20,277 nucleotides of DNA, from assembly GCA_002508545.1 (NCBI GenBank), contig DAVH01000064.1:40350-60626 (forward strand), written 5' to 3'. Under the pieces are notes generated by a model, which saw only the letters and a list, made by a program, of their open reading frames with translations, ran no database searches and was not told the DNA's origin. The DNA is from Methanomassiliicoccus sp. UBA6. Its GTDB lineage: Archaea > Thermoplasmatota > Thermoplasmata > Methanomassiliicoccales > Methanomassiliicoccaceae. Positions within the stretch are counted from its first letter, which is position 1, and each line of letters opens with the position of its first letter. The translations under genes were made by a program, and so were the position numbers. Below, piece after piece: positions 7,612 through 13,278 of this stretch.

Positions 7612-7722
7612 TCAGCCTGTTCGGACCCATTTTAGGCCGAATAGACCATCGTCAATGCGGAGCCGCCAGCTCCCCCTGTGGTCAAAGACCGGGCCTGTAC
7701 GTTCGCCGTCCACCAGGCTCAT
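7612..7722 (-). CDS. possible 36-residue small protein or remnant
   Basis: In the 340-bp gap after the MarR gene a short minus-strand frame runs from ATG 7722 to TGA. It encodes a mixed polar and aromatic peptide ending in GLFGLKWVRTG. An AT-rich, TATA-like stretch (7775-7787 read leftward) lies about 59 nt upstream of the ATG. No ribosome binding site or family is recognised. It may be a small protein, a gene remnant or chance. I see nothing else between 7559 and 7735. Confidence 0.15.
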   Translation of the reverse strand: MSLVDGERTGPVFDHRGSWRLRIDDGLFGLKWVRTG

Positions 7723-7751
7723 AGCCAGGGAGTTATCAACGCTGTTAATTA

Positions 7752-7776
7752 TGATAATAAATAAAATAAATTATCA
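7752..7776. repeat. AT-rich inverted repeat TGATAAT-N11-ATTATCA
   Basis: A perfect 7-bp inverted repeat sits in a strongly AT-rich island (7738-7790) upstream of the flavodoxin at 7900. The island also contains TATA-like sequence on both strands (7775-7787). It is a candidate operator or bidirectional promoter. Confidence 0.35.
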
Positions 7777-7838
7777 ATATTTATAAGTCTGGCATCTGCG
7801 ATATTTTCATTTCCATACTCCCAGAATGGTAGAAAAGA

Positions 7839-7858
7839 ATATACCCTTTAAAGTATAT
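7839..7858 (+). promoter_or_regulatory. promoter with overlapping palindrome for flavodoxin 7900
   Basis: ATATAC-N8-GTATAT is an inverted repeat whose right arm is also the best TATA box (AAAGTATATC, centre about 7855). Transcription would start near 7880, giving a leader of about 20 nt. A protein on this palindrome would cover the TATA box. Confidence 0.45.
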
Positions 7859-7887
7859 CTTTATCCCAATATTCTTAAGGAGAATCA

Positions 7888-7896
7888 GGGGGTAAG
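7888..7896 (+). promoter_or_regulatory. ribosome binding site of flavodoxin 7900
   Basis: GGGGGTAAG lies 3 nt before the GTG at 7900, identical in sequence and spacing to the site before the DHA2 gene. It decides the GTG start. Confidence 0.6.
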
Positions 7897-7899
7897 GCA

Positions 7900-8328
7900 G
7901 TGAAAGCACTGGTTGTATACGAAGGCAACACTGAAAAGATCGCTCAGGCCATCTGCTCCGGTTTGAAGCAGGGTGGCGTAGATGCGGCATGCAAAGCGGT
8001 CGGGGCGGTCTCGCCCGCGGACCTGGCGAACACAGAGTACTGGGTATTGGGAGGGCCGTCCAACGGCTTCCTCGCCGGCAGGAAGATCACCGGGCTGCTG
8101 AAGAAGTCCCTAGGCACCAACAGCAATGCGGCGGGAGTGCTCTTCGACACCAGGATGGCCGGGGCGCCGTCCGGGATGTCCGAGAAGCTCGCCGCGCTCA
8201 TGAGGGGCGCCAACATGAAGGTGGCCTCCTGGACCTACTTCAGCACCGGACCGAACAAGGAGCTTCTGCCGGGCGAGGAGACCATGGCCGTCGTGTACGG
8301 CAGGAACCTCGTCAACTCCTTGAAGTAG
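7900..8328 (+). CDS. flavodoxin-like protein with a shortened P-loop
   Basis: The 142-residue protein has the flavodoxin pattern: strand MKALVVY, phosphate loop, helix EKIAQAICSGL, then strands EYWVLGGPS and AAGVLFDTR. The phosphate loop reads YEGNTEKIA, two residues shorter than the usual (S/T)-x-T-G-N-T-E loop seen in the other flavodoxin of this window (SVEHGNTEK). The GNTE core is intact, so FMN binding remains possible. The second FMN loop region (GPSNGFLAGRKI) is present. The GTG start is fixed by GGGGGTAAG. An AT-rich region with two palindromes precedes the gene, so it is probably regulated, perhaps by redox or metal state (inference). It converges on the MFS gene with only 3 bp between stops. 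It ends in TAG. Confidence 0.8.
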   Translation: MKALVVYEGNTEKIAQAICSGLKQGGVDAACKAVGAVSPADLANTEYWVLGGPSNGFLAGRKITGLLKKSLGTNSNAAGVLFDTRMAGAPSGMSEKLAALMRGANMKVASWTYFSTGPNKELLPGEETMAVVYGRNLVNSLK

Positions 8329-8331
8329 AGT

Positions 8332-9696
8332 TTAGGTCGGGCAGGGGGCCGAGGCCCCTTCCACCACTTTCTCCGTCCTGATCCTGGACAGGAGAACAAG
8401 TCCAGCCACGAGGAACAGCGAGGAGACGATGAACACCACGCTGTAGCCCAGCTGCTGGGCGATCAGGCCGCCGATCAGCGCGCCGGCCACGTTGGCGGCG
8501 CCCTGCACCGCGCTGTACAGCCCGGTCGCCTCGGCCCGGTGCTCCTTCAGGCAGACACTGGACACGATGTGGCTGCCGGACACCGAGATGTTAGCCCAGC
8601 AGAACCCTATCAGGGCGTGCAGCGCGCAGAACACCAGCAGGAGCGCCGCGTGCGACAGCCCGAGGAGCGTCACCAGGAAGAAGGAGGGGAACAGGAGCAG
8701 GCGCCCGGTGACCGCGAGGGTCTGCATCCTCTTGCTTCCCAGGCTCGATGTCCACCGCCCCGCCTGGGAATAGGTGATGGCCGATGCCGCCGAGGACGCC
8801 AGGTAGATGATGAACACCTCGGTGCTGCTCATACCCACGTACTGCTTCAGGAAGATCGGCAGGCCGACATAGAAGGTCAGGAAGCCGGTGAAGACGATCA
8901 TCGTGTAGACATAGTACAGGCGGAGGTTGCCCGGCACGTTCTCCAGCCGCATGTTCCGGGAGCTCACCTGCAGCACGTGGATCATGCGGTGCGGCAGGTA
9001 GCGCGCGCGCTCGAAGACGTACAGCGGGATGTGCAGGATGGAGCCGTTGATCTGGGAGCGGTCCAAGACCGCCTCCGGGTCGGGCACCCAGCGGTACGCC
9101 AGGACCATCGACACCAGCGACAGCCCGGCGGCGAGGATGAACAGCGCCCGCATCGTCAGCGCGGGGTCCGCGCTCTGGGAGAAGGCGGCGATCCATATCG
9201 TGCCGACGGTCAGGCCGACGACCCACCCGATGCCCCCGATCTTGCTGAAGTCCCCCAGCCGTTTGGCCCACTCCTCCTGCTTGAACGACTCCAGGATGAG
9301 CACGGTACCCACCGGCGCCGCGGCCGTCGACAGAAGTCCGAGGACGGCATTGGCTATGAGGTACTGGGAGAAGTTGATGGAGAAGGCCATCATCAGGTGC
9401 GCGAGCGCGAGCCCGGCAAAGCCGATGAGCACGAAGGTCCGGCGCTTCTTGGCCGCATCCGACAGGTTGCCCCATAGGATGTTCGACGGCACCGCTGCGA
9501 GGGAGGAGACCGCACTGATCAGGCCGACCTGGGCGACCGTGCCTCCGAGGCCCTCGGTCACGAACAGCGGTATCAGAGGCGAGGTGCTCCCGCCGGCCAT
9601 GTTGTGCGGAAGGAACGAGAAGTACCACTTATCGTCCCTTGATCTGCCCTTTCCCATCCCGATGCATCCCGGCCGGAGAACGGACGTGGCCTTCAT
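8332..9696 (-). CDS. major facilitator superfamily transporter
   Basis: The protein has 454 residues with about 12 predicted helices in two halves joined by a long cytoplasmic loop (about residues 205-255, rich in Arg). Motif A is seen in loop 2-3 as GNLSDAAKKRRTF, and its second-half counterpart as GRWTSSLGSKRMQ. SGSHIVSSVCLKEHRAEATGLYSAVQGAANVAGALIGG is typical of sugar- or drug-type carriers in which helix 10-11 is Gly-rich. The substrate is not predictable. ATG 9696 is used. An ATG at 9657 would trim a 13-residue N-terminal tail. The gene follows the DUF1634 gene by 35 nt on the same strand, so it may be the last gene of the TauE-DUF1634 operon, though no promoter or binding site is clear. 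Confidence 0.85.
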   Translation of the reverse strand: MKATSVLRPGCIGMGKGRSRDDKWYFSFLPHNMAGGSTSPLIPLFVTEGLGGTVAQVGLISAVSSLAAVPSNILWGNLSDAAKKRRTFVLIGFAGLALAHLMMAFSINFSQYLIANAVLGLLSTAAAPVGTVLILESFKQEEWAKRLGDFSKIGGIGWVVGLTVGTIWIAAFSQSADPALTMRALFILAAGLSLVSMVLAYRWVPDPEAVLDRSQINGSILHIPLYVFERARYLPHRMIHVLQVSSRNMRLENVPGNLRLYYVYTMIVFTGFLTFYVGLPIFLKQYVGMSSTEVFIIYLASSAASAITYSQAGRWTSSLGSKRMQTLAVTGRLLLFPSFFLVTLLGLSHAALLLVFCALHALIGFCWANISVSGSHIVSSVCLKEHRAEATGLYSAVQGAANVAGALIGGLIAQQLGYSVVFIVSSLFLVAGLVLLSRIRTEKVVEGASAPCPT

Positions 9697-9731
9697 GAAG
9701 GTTTCCGTCTCCGTGCCAGGGGTCGGGAACT

Positions 9732-10079
9732 CTACCCTAGGACGATCGCCGCGAGGATGATGCCGAGCACCAGGAGGGAGGCGAGGACGAACCGGGGCTG
9801 GCGGTCCACGATGAAGATGGCGAGCGTGGTCAGCACCCGGGTGAGCGGGGTGAGGATAAGCAGAATGATGCCTAGATCGATGACCGCGATGGGGTTGCCG
9901 TTCATGATCCCGTTCACGATCTCGCCGGGGCTCATGTCGACCTCCGGGCTGCCTCCCGGGGACAGGATGTACAGGACGATGCCCAGGAGCAGGACGGACA
10001 TGCTCAGGACCATCCCCGCGCGCAGCACCAGGCTCACCCAGTGGTCCGTCCTGGTGTGGTCATGCTCGTCGTATATCAT
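9732..10079 (-). CDS. DUF1634 family membrane protein
   Basis: The 115-residue protein has three hydrophobic segments (about 16-39, 64-77 plus 82-91, and 97-114) and a polar loop SPGGSPEVDMSPGEIVNGIMNGNP between the first and second. This is the DUF1634 pattern, a small membrane protein commonly encoded beside TauE/SafE transporters. Its ATG overlaps the TGA of the TauE gene (ATGA, 10076-10079), which implies translational coupling and probably equal production. A role as partner subunit or regulator of the TauE carrier is inference. It ends in TAG. Confidence 0.85.
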   Translation of the reverse strand: MIYDEHDHTRTDHWVSLVLRAGMVLSMSVLLLGIVLYILSPGGSPEVDMSPGEIVNGIMNGNPIAVIDLGIILLILTPLTRVLTTLAIFIVDRQPRFVLASLLVLGIILAAIVLG

Positions 10080-10906
10080 ATCCCCACCTCGAACCCTGCG
10101 GCCTTCACCAGCATGAGCACGGCGACGCCGAGCATGATGACGGCGAAGTAGCGCCGGAGCGTCGGACCCGCGGTCCTCCTGGCCACCCGGGGGCCGAGCG
10201 TGGTGCCGGCGAACACTCCCAACGCTACCAGGGCCGCCAGGACCGGGGAGATGAGGCCGTTGGCGTACAGGACGACCGCGCCGGCGAGCGCGGTCACCCC
10301 GATCATGAAGTTCGATGTGGCCGTCGCCGCCCGCATGGGCACCCCCATCCACACGTTCATCGCGGGGACCTTGACGATGCCGCCGCCCACCCCCAGCATG
10401 CCGGACATGTTGCCGGCGAAGAACGATGCCAGCAGCCCCTTCCCCAGGTTGCGGACGTTGTAGTTGACCCTCTCCTTGGTCACCGGGTCGCAATATGTGC
10501 AGTTCAGGTACTCGACGCACCTCTCGTCGTTGACGGCCGCCTCCGGCCGCCTCAGCATGTAGTACGATGAGTAGACGAGCAGCACGGCGAACACCGCAGA
10601 GAGGATGTACTGGTCAAGGTACACCGCCAGCACCGCCCCGACCATCGAGCCTATGGCGGTGGCCGGCTCGAGGATCATCCCCAGCCGGATGTTCACGATG
10701 CCCTGCCCCACGAACCTCGACGCCGCGCCGGTGGAGGTGGCGATCACCCCGATGAGGCTGGCGCCGATGGCGTCCTTGATCGGCAGGCCGAGCGCGATGG
10801 TGAGGGCCGGAATGATGATGATGCCTCCGCCGATGCCGAACATCGAGCCCACGATCCCGGCCAAGATCGCGATGATGATGACTCCCAGCGCCAGCAGCAG
10901 GTCCAT
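10076..10906 (-). CDS. TauE/SafE family anion exporter
   Basis: The protein has 276 residues and about eight membrane helices in two homologous halves. Each half starts with the family's Gly-rich motif: GSMFGIGGGIIIIPALTIALG and SGMLGVGGGIVKVPAMNVWMGVP. The family exports sulfite, sulfonates or related organosulfur anions; the substrate here is not known. The central loop carries three cysteines in CVEYLNCTYCD (C130, C136, C139), which could bind a metal or form a redox switch. I choose ATG 10906 over ATG 10918 because a TATA box (10929-10938) is 27-28 nt upstream of 10906, the spacing seen for the other leaderless genes here. It overlaps DUF1634 by 4 nt and diverges from the ThiI-like gene. 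Confidence 0.9.
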   Translation of the reverse strand: MDLLLALGVIIIAILAGIVGSMFGIGGGIIIIPALTIALGLPIKDAIGASLIGVIATSTGAASRFVGQGIVNIRLGMILEPATAIGSMVGAVLAVYLDQYILSAVFAVLLVYSSYYMLRRPEAAVNDERCVEYLNCTYCDPVTKERVNYNVRNLGKGLLASFFAGNMSGMLGVGGGIVKVPAMNVWMGVPMRAATATSNFMIGVTALAGAVVLYANGLISPVLAALVALGVFAGTTLGPRVARRTAGPTLRRYFAVIMLGVAVLMLVKAAGFEVGI

Positions 10907-10928
10907 CGCAGGGACCATGGTAGACGGC

Positions 10929-10938
10929 GTTAAAATAG
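10929..10938 (-). promoter_or_regulatory. TATA box of the TauE-DUF1634 unit
   Basis: The minus strand reads CTATTTTAAC. It is centred 27-28 nt before ATG 10906 but only about 16 nt before ATG 10918, so it selects the downstream start. Confidence 0.55.
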
Positions 10939-10952
10939 GCTGTCCCGCGAAA

Positions 10953-10963
10953 CCATAATAACC
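10953..10963 (+). promoter_or_regulatory. TATA box of the ThiI-like gene
   Basis: CCATAATAACC is centred 26 nt before GTG 10984. No ribosome binding site is present, so the message should be leaderless with a GTG start. It is divergent from the TauE promoter within 65 bp. Confidence 0.55.
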
Positions 10964-10983
10964 GGCGCGGTCATCACAAGCTC

Positions 10984-11844
10984 GTGGACATAATCCTGGC
11001 CCGGTACGCGGAGGTAGGCCTCAAGAGCTCCGGAGTGCGGAGGTACTTCGAGAGCATACTCATGGACAACATGCTCACTGCGCTACAGGCCCACAACCTG
11101 GAGGCGCTGGTCACCTGCGAACAGGGTCGGATCTACATAACCACCGACCGGATCGATGAGGCTATCCCGGTCCTCCGCCGGGTCTTCGGCATCGCTTCGG
11201 TGTCGCCGGCGTTGATAGCGGACAGCGCGATGGAGGAGATGCAGAAGGCCGCCGCCGAGTACTCCCGCGGGGTGCTGAAGGACGGGCAATCGTTCGCGGT
11301 GAAGGCCCGCAGGGAGGGCAATCACCCATACAAGAGCATGGACGTCGGCCGGGAGGTCGGCTCGGCGATATTCCTCGCCAACGAGGACCGCGGGGTTCGC
11401 GTCGACCTGACGCACCCGGACGTCACCTTCTACGTCGAGGTCCGCGAGCGGAAAGCGTACATCTTCACCGAGTATCTCCCCGGGCCGGCGGGCCTGCCCA
11501 TGGGCAGCCAGGGCAAGGTCGTGGCGCTGGTCGAATCGGACCGGGACGCGCTGGCGGCGTGGATGCTCATGAAGCGCGGCTGCCGCGTCTTCGTGTCCAC
11601 CTCCTTGGAGGACGGCCCGGCCGCGATACTGAGGGCCTGGGACCCCCGGCTGAAGGTCTTCGTCGGGAAGGAGCCCCAGAGGGTGCTGCACGACGTCAAG
11701 GCGCTGGCGACGGTGCATGGCTACGGCATCGGGGACATGGAAAAGATAAAGGAGCTGGCAGCCGGCCCGCCCGCGTTCTTCCCCCTGATCGGCATGACCG
11801 ACGAGGAGATCGAGGAGCGCCTGGCCGCGATACGGTCGGCCTGA
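10984..11844 (+). CDS. ThiI-like THUMP-domain protein without a PP-loop motif
   Basis: The 286-residue protein aligns by eye with ThiI, the tRNA 4-thiouridine synthase. It has the N-terminal ferredoxin-like domain (ILARYAEVGLKSSGVRRYFE, 4-23), a THUMP RNA-binding domain (about 60-165, with DLTHPDVTFYVEVRERKAYIF), the linker GLPMGSQGK (170-178), and a C-terminal PLIGMTDEEIEE (267-278) that matches the PLIGMDKEEI motif of ThiI. The ATP-pyrophosphatase loop expected after the linker (SGGxDS) is replaced by VESDRDA (183-189), and the region after it is shortened by about 100 residues. No CxxC is present. It should therefore not activate tRNA by adenylation. RNA binding through THUMP may remain. 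Its role is unknown. An active ThiI would have to be encoded elsewhere. Confidence 0.8.
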   Translation: MDIILARYAEVGLKSSGVRRYFESILMDNMLTALQAHNLEALVTCEQGRIYITTDRIDEAIPVLRRVFGIASVSPALIADSAMEEMQKAAAEYSRGVLKDGQSFAVKARREGNHPYKSMDVGREVGSAIFLANEDRGVRVDLTHPDVTFYVEVRERKAYIFTEYLPGPAGLPMGSQGKVVALVESDRDALAAWMLMKRGCRVFVSTSLEDGPAAILRAWDPRLKVFVGKEPQRVLHDVKALATVHGYGIGDMEKIKELAAGPPAFFPLIGMTDEEIEERLAAIRSA

Positions 11845-11853
11845 GCGTCGGCT

Positions 11854-11866
11854 ATTTTTTAATATT
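11854..11866 (+). terminator. oligo-T terminator of the ThiI-like gene
   Basis: ATTTTTTAATATT begins 10 nt after the TGA. The run of six T in GC-rich DNA fits archaeal termination. Confidence 0.6.
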
Positions 11867-11879
11867 CCAGAGCGAAGAG

Positions 11880-11895
11880 CGAGAGCTTTCTCTCG
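11880..11895. repeat. hairpin CGAGAG-CTTT-CTCTCG between convergent terminators
   Basis: A perfect 6-bp stem with a 4-nt loop lies between the T tracts of the ThiI-like gene (plus) and the eL15 gene (minus). It may trim or stabilise either 3' end. Confidence 0.4.
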
Positions 11896-11903
11896 GCCAG
11901 TGA

Positions 11904-11928
11904 TAAAAAACTGAAAAGGAAAAGAGGT
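11904..11928 (-). terminator. T-rich terminator of the eL15 gene
   Basis: Read leftward after the eL15 stop there are three T tracts in a row (TTTT, TTTT, TTTTTT) within 25 nt, a strong archaeal terminator as expected for a highly transcribed gene. Confidence 0.6.
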
Positions 11929-11946
11929 TGGAAAGGGATTGAGGGC

Positions 11947-12597
11947 TTACTTGCCCTGATGCTTGTGCGCGTTGATGGACGGGCGGACCTTCTCGGCACC
12001 CTTGCCCTTCCACTTCAGACCGCGTCCGGCCTTGCCGGCGGCGGTCAGACCGCGGAACGCACGGCCCTTCTGCTTCGGCGAGCAGATCCAGTTGATGGTC
12101 TTGTCCGCCTTGATGACCGGGTGGTGCGGGTCGACCATGATGATCTCGAACCACTCGTGCAGGCCGTCCATGCCGACCCAGTAGGAGTTCAGGACTTCGA
12201 GGTTCGGGTACTTCTTGCAGGCCCTCTCCTCAGCGATCCGCTGCAGGCTCTTGCCCATGGTGATCTTGTTGATACCACGGCGCTTGGCACGGCGGCCCTT
12301 GCGTATCTGGCGGCGCCTCAGGGAGCCCTTGCGGACCCTGCCCCTCACAACGATGAAACCCTGCTTGGCCTTGAACCCGAGCTTGCGGGCGCGGTCCAGC
12401 CTGGTGGGGTGGTCGACCTTGATGAAGTTCTCCTCGCGGCGCCAGTCGATGAGCCGGGCCCACTGCAGGTCCTTGACATAGCTGTCAGAGGGCCTGTTCC
12501 AGGCGTCGGCTATGAAGCTGTACATGTTCTTGCCCACGAAGGCCTTCTTCTCCTCTTCGGCCTCTACCGCGGGCGCTTTCTCCTGGTTCGTTGTCAT
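11947..12597 (-). CDS. rpl15e: 50S ribosomal protein L15e (eL15)
   Basis: This is archaeal/eukaryotic ribosomal protein eL15, a basic protein of the large subunit that binds 23S rRNA. Recognisable stretches are MYSFIADAWNRP (where most family members begin), DHPTRLDRARKLGFKAKQGFIVVRGRVRKG, the Arg/Lys cluster RRRQIRKGRRAKRRGINKIT, NLEVLNSYWVGMDGLHEWFEIIMVDPHHP, and the C-terminal GRAFRGLTAAGKAGRGLKWKGKGAEKVRPS. With the ATG at 12597 it has 216 residues, including an acidic N-terminal extension of about 24 residues (EKAPAVEAEEEKKAFVG) not usual in the family. That ATG is chosen because GGTGAT, complementary to the archaeal 16S 3' end, is 4 nt upstream. It has its own strong promoter and a structured leader. 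Confidence 0.95.
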   Translation of the reverse strand: MTTNQEKAPAVEAEEEKKAFVGKNMYSFIADAWNRPSDSYVKDLQWARLIDWRREENFIKVDHPTRLDRARKLGFKAKQGFIVVRGRVRKGSLRRRQIRKGRRAKRRGINKITMGKSLQRIAEERACKKYPNLEVLNSYWVGMDGLHEWFEIIMVDPHHPVIKADKTINWICSPKQKGRAFRGLTAAGKAGRGLKWKGKGAEKVRPSINAHKHQGK

Positions 12598-12685
12598 GTG
12601 CATCACCATGCCGCCATGGGCGGCGTTTAGGGATTCACCCCCGTTTCCGGGGGCACATCTCCGACGAGATTGCTCTCGTGACTAC
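12598..12685 (-). promoter_or_regulatory. structured 5' leader of the eL15 mRNA (three hairpins)
   Basis: The TATA box at 12705-12714 predicts a start near 12683-12685, so the message has an 85-88-nt leader, long for this window. Read in the gene's direction it has three perfect hairpins: ACGAGA-GCAA-TCTCGT (12679-12664), CCCCCG-GAAA-CGGGGG (12653-12638) and GCCGCC-CAT-GGCGGC (12624-12610). The first two have GNRA tetraloops on this strand only, which argues for function as RNA. The third ends 3 nt before the GGTGAT ribosome binding site. Autoregulation by a ribosomal protein is a natural hypothesis but is not shown. Confidence 0.5.
12602..12607 (-). promoter_or_regulatory. Shine-Dalgarno site deciding the eL15 start
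   Basis: The minus strand reads GGTGAT, 4 nt before ATG 12597. It selects this start over the ATG codons at 12603 and 12609, which overlap or precede the site. Confidence 0.55.
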
Positions 12686-12704
12686 GGTCCGACAGTTAGA
12701 CCAG

Positions 12705-12714
12705 GTTATATAAT
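12705..12714 (-). promoter_or_regulatory. strong TATA box of the eL15 gene
   Basis: The minus strand reads ATTATATAAC, the closest match to the archaeal TATA consensus in the window, as expected for a ribosomal protein gene. Confidence 0.7.
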
Positions 12715-12719
12715 CCTAT

Positions 12720-12738
12720 CGGGGCCCGTGCGGCCCCG
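12720..12738. repeat. GC-rich hairpin CGGGGCC-N5-GGCCCCG
   Basis: A 7-bp perfect stem with a 5-nt loop sits between the stop of the 138-residue gene and the eL15 TATA box. It could end or protect the upstream transcript; no T tract follows it. Confidence 0.4.
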
Positions 12739-12757
12739 CAGGGTGAGTGGCCAGCGC

Positions 12758-13174
12758 TTAACCGGCGGTGGCCAGGGCGCCCTCGATGAAGTCGAGCTCG
12801 CTCTCCAGCTCCTGCAGGCGGCCTTCCATGAAGCACTTGACGTATCCGCCGCGGTGTCCCTCTAGATAGTATCCCCGCTCCTTCAGAGTCTTCAGCGCCT
12901 CAGCCCTCCGTTCAAGCATGGAGACGTCGTACTCCTCATCCTCCTCAAGGAACAGGGGAACGTGAACCTCCAGGGTGTAGCGCTTCTCTCCGGCGTCCTG
13001 ATGGATTCCCAGGATGGTGAGCAGGCCGGCGAGCAGAAGCTGAAGATCAAGCTCGTAGACCTTCTGTTTGATGGCTTCGTTGAACTCCTTCATGTCAAGG
13101 ATGCGGTGCTCATCGCTCTGTTCCAGCGATCCGTCAGCGGCCCATTCTCCTATGATCTCGATTTTGCCTATCAA
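12758..13174 (-). CDS. hypothetical acidic protein upstream of eL15
   Basis: I do not recognise this 138-residue protein. It is acidic and soluble. The N-terminal third looks like beta strands (IGKIEIIGEW), the centre has a hydrophobic helix (LDLQLLLAGLLTILGI), followed by a strand (RYTLEVHVPLFL), an acidic linker (EEDEEYD) and two long helices at the C terminus (SMLERRAEALKTLKERGYYL and CFMEGRLQELESELDFIEGAL). The start is uncertain: TTG 13174 is the only standard start near the N terminus, and the frame stays open upstream to 13232 with plausible coding sequence. AT-rich TATA-like elements lie at 13209-13216 and 13255-13268. It lies between polB and eL15 on the same strand, so a link to translation or replication is possible but is only context. 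Confidence 0.65.
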   Translation of the reverse strand: MIGKIEIIGEWAADGSLEQSDEHRILDMKEFNEAIKQKVYELDLQLLLAGLLTILGIHQDAGEKRYTLEVHVPLFLEEDEEYDVSMLERRAEALKTLKERGYYLEGHRGGYVKCFMEGRLQELESELDFIEGALATAG

Positions 13175-13278
13175 ATCCGATACCCGAGTGAAAAATTCTC
13201 GAAGGGGAGTTAAACGTATCTGCGTGGATATTCACATTCAATACTATGACCGTAGCCAGCATATATTATTGGTACGAA

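Noticed and set aside
7580..7786. Plus-strand 68-codon frame between MarR and the second flavodoxin
   Set aside because: Peptide is Arg/Ser/Pro-rich without structure, runs into the AT-rich control region, and has no promoter or binding site.
8539..9477. Plus-strand frame of about 300 codons opposite the MFS gene
   Set aside because: Composition is shadow-like and the minus strand has clear membrane helices and MFS motifs.
10080..10520. N-terminal extension of the DUF1634 frame into the TauE gene
   Set aside because: It overlaps TauE in another frame; the ATGA junction and the DUF1634 N terminus at 10079 explain the gene.
12630..12662. K-turn around the second leader hairpin (GGA...TCC with GATGTG/TGAA internal loop)
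   Set aside because: The tandem G-A pairs needed for a K-turn cannot be placed correctly.
12610..12720. tRNA-like reading of the eL15 leader
   Set aside because: No anticodon arm or acceptor stem fits, and GNRA loops are not tRNA features; a structured mRNA leader fits better.
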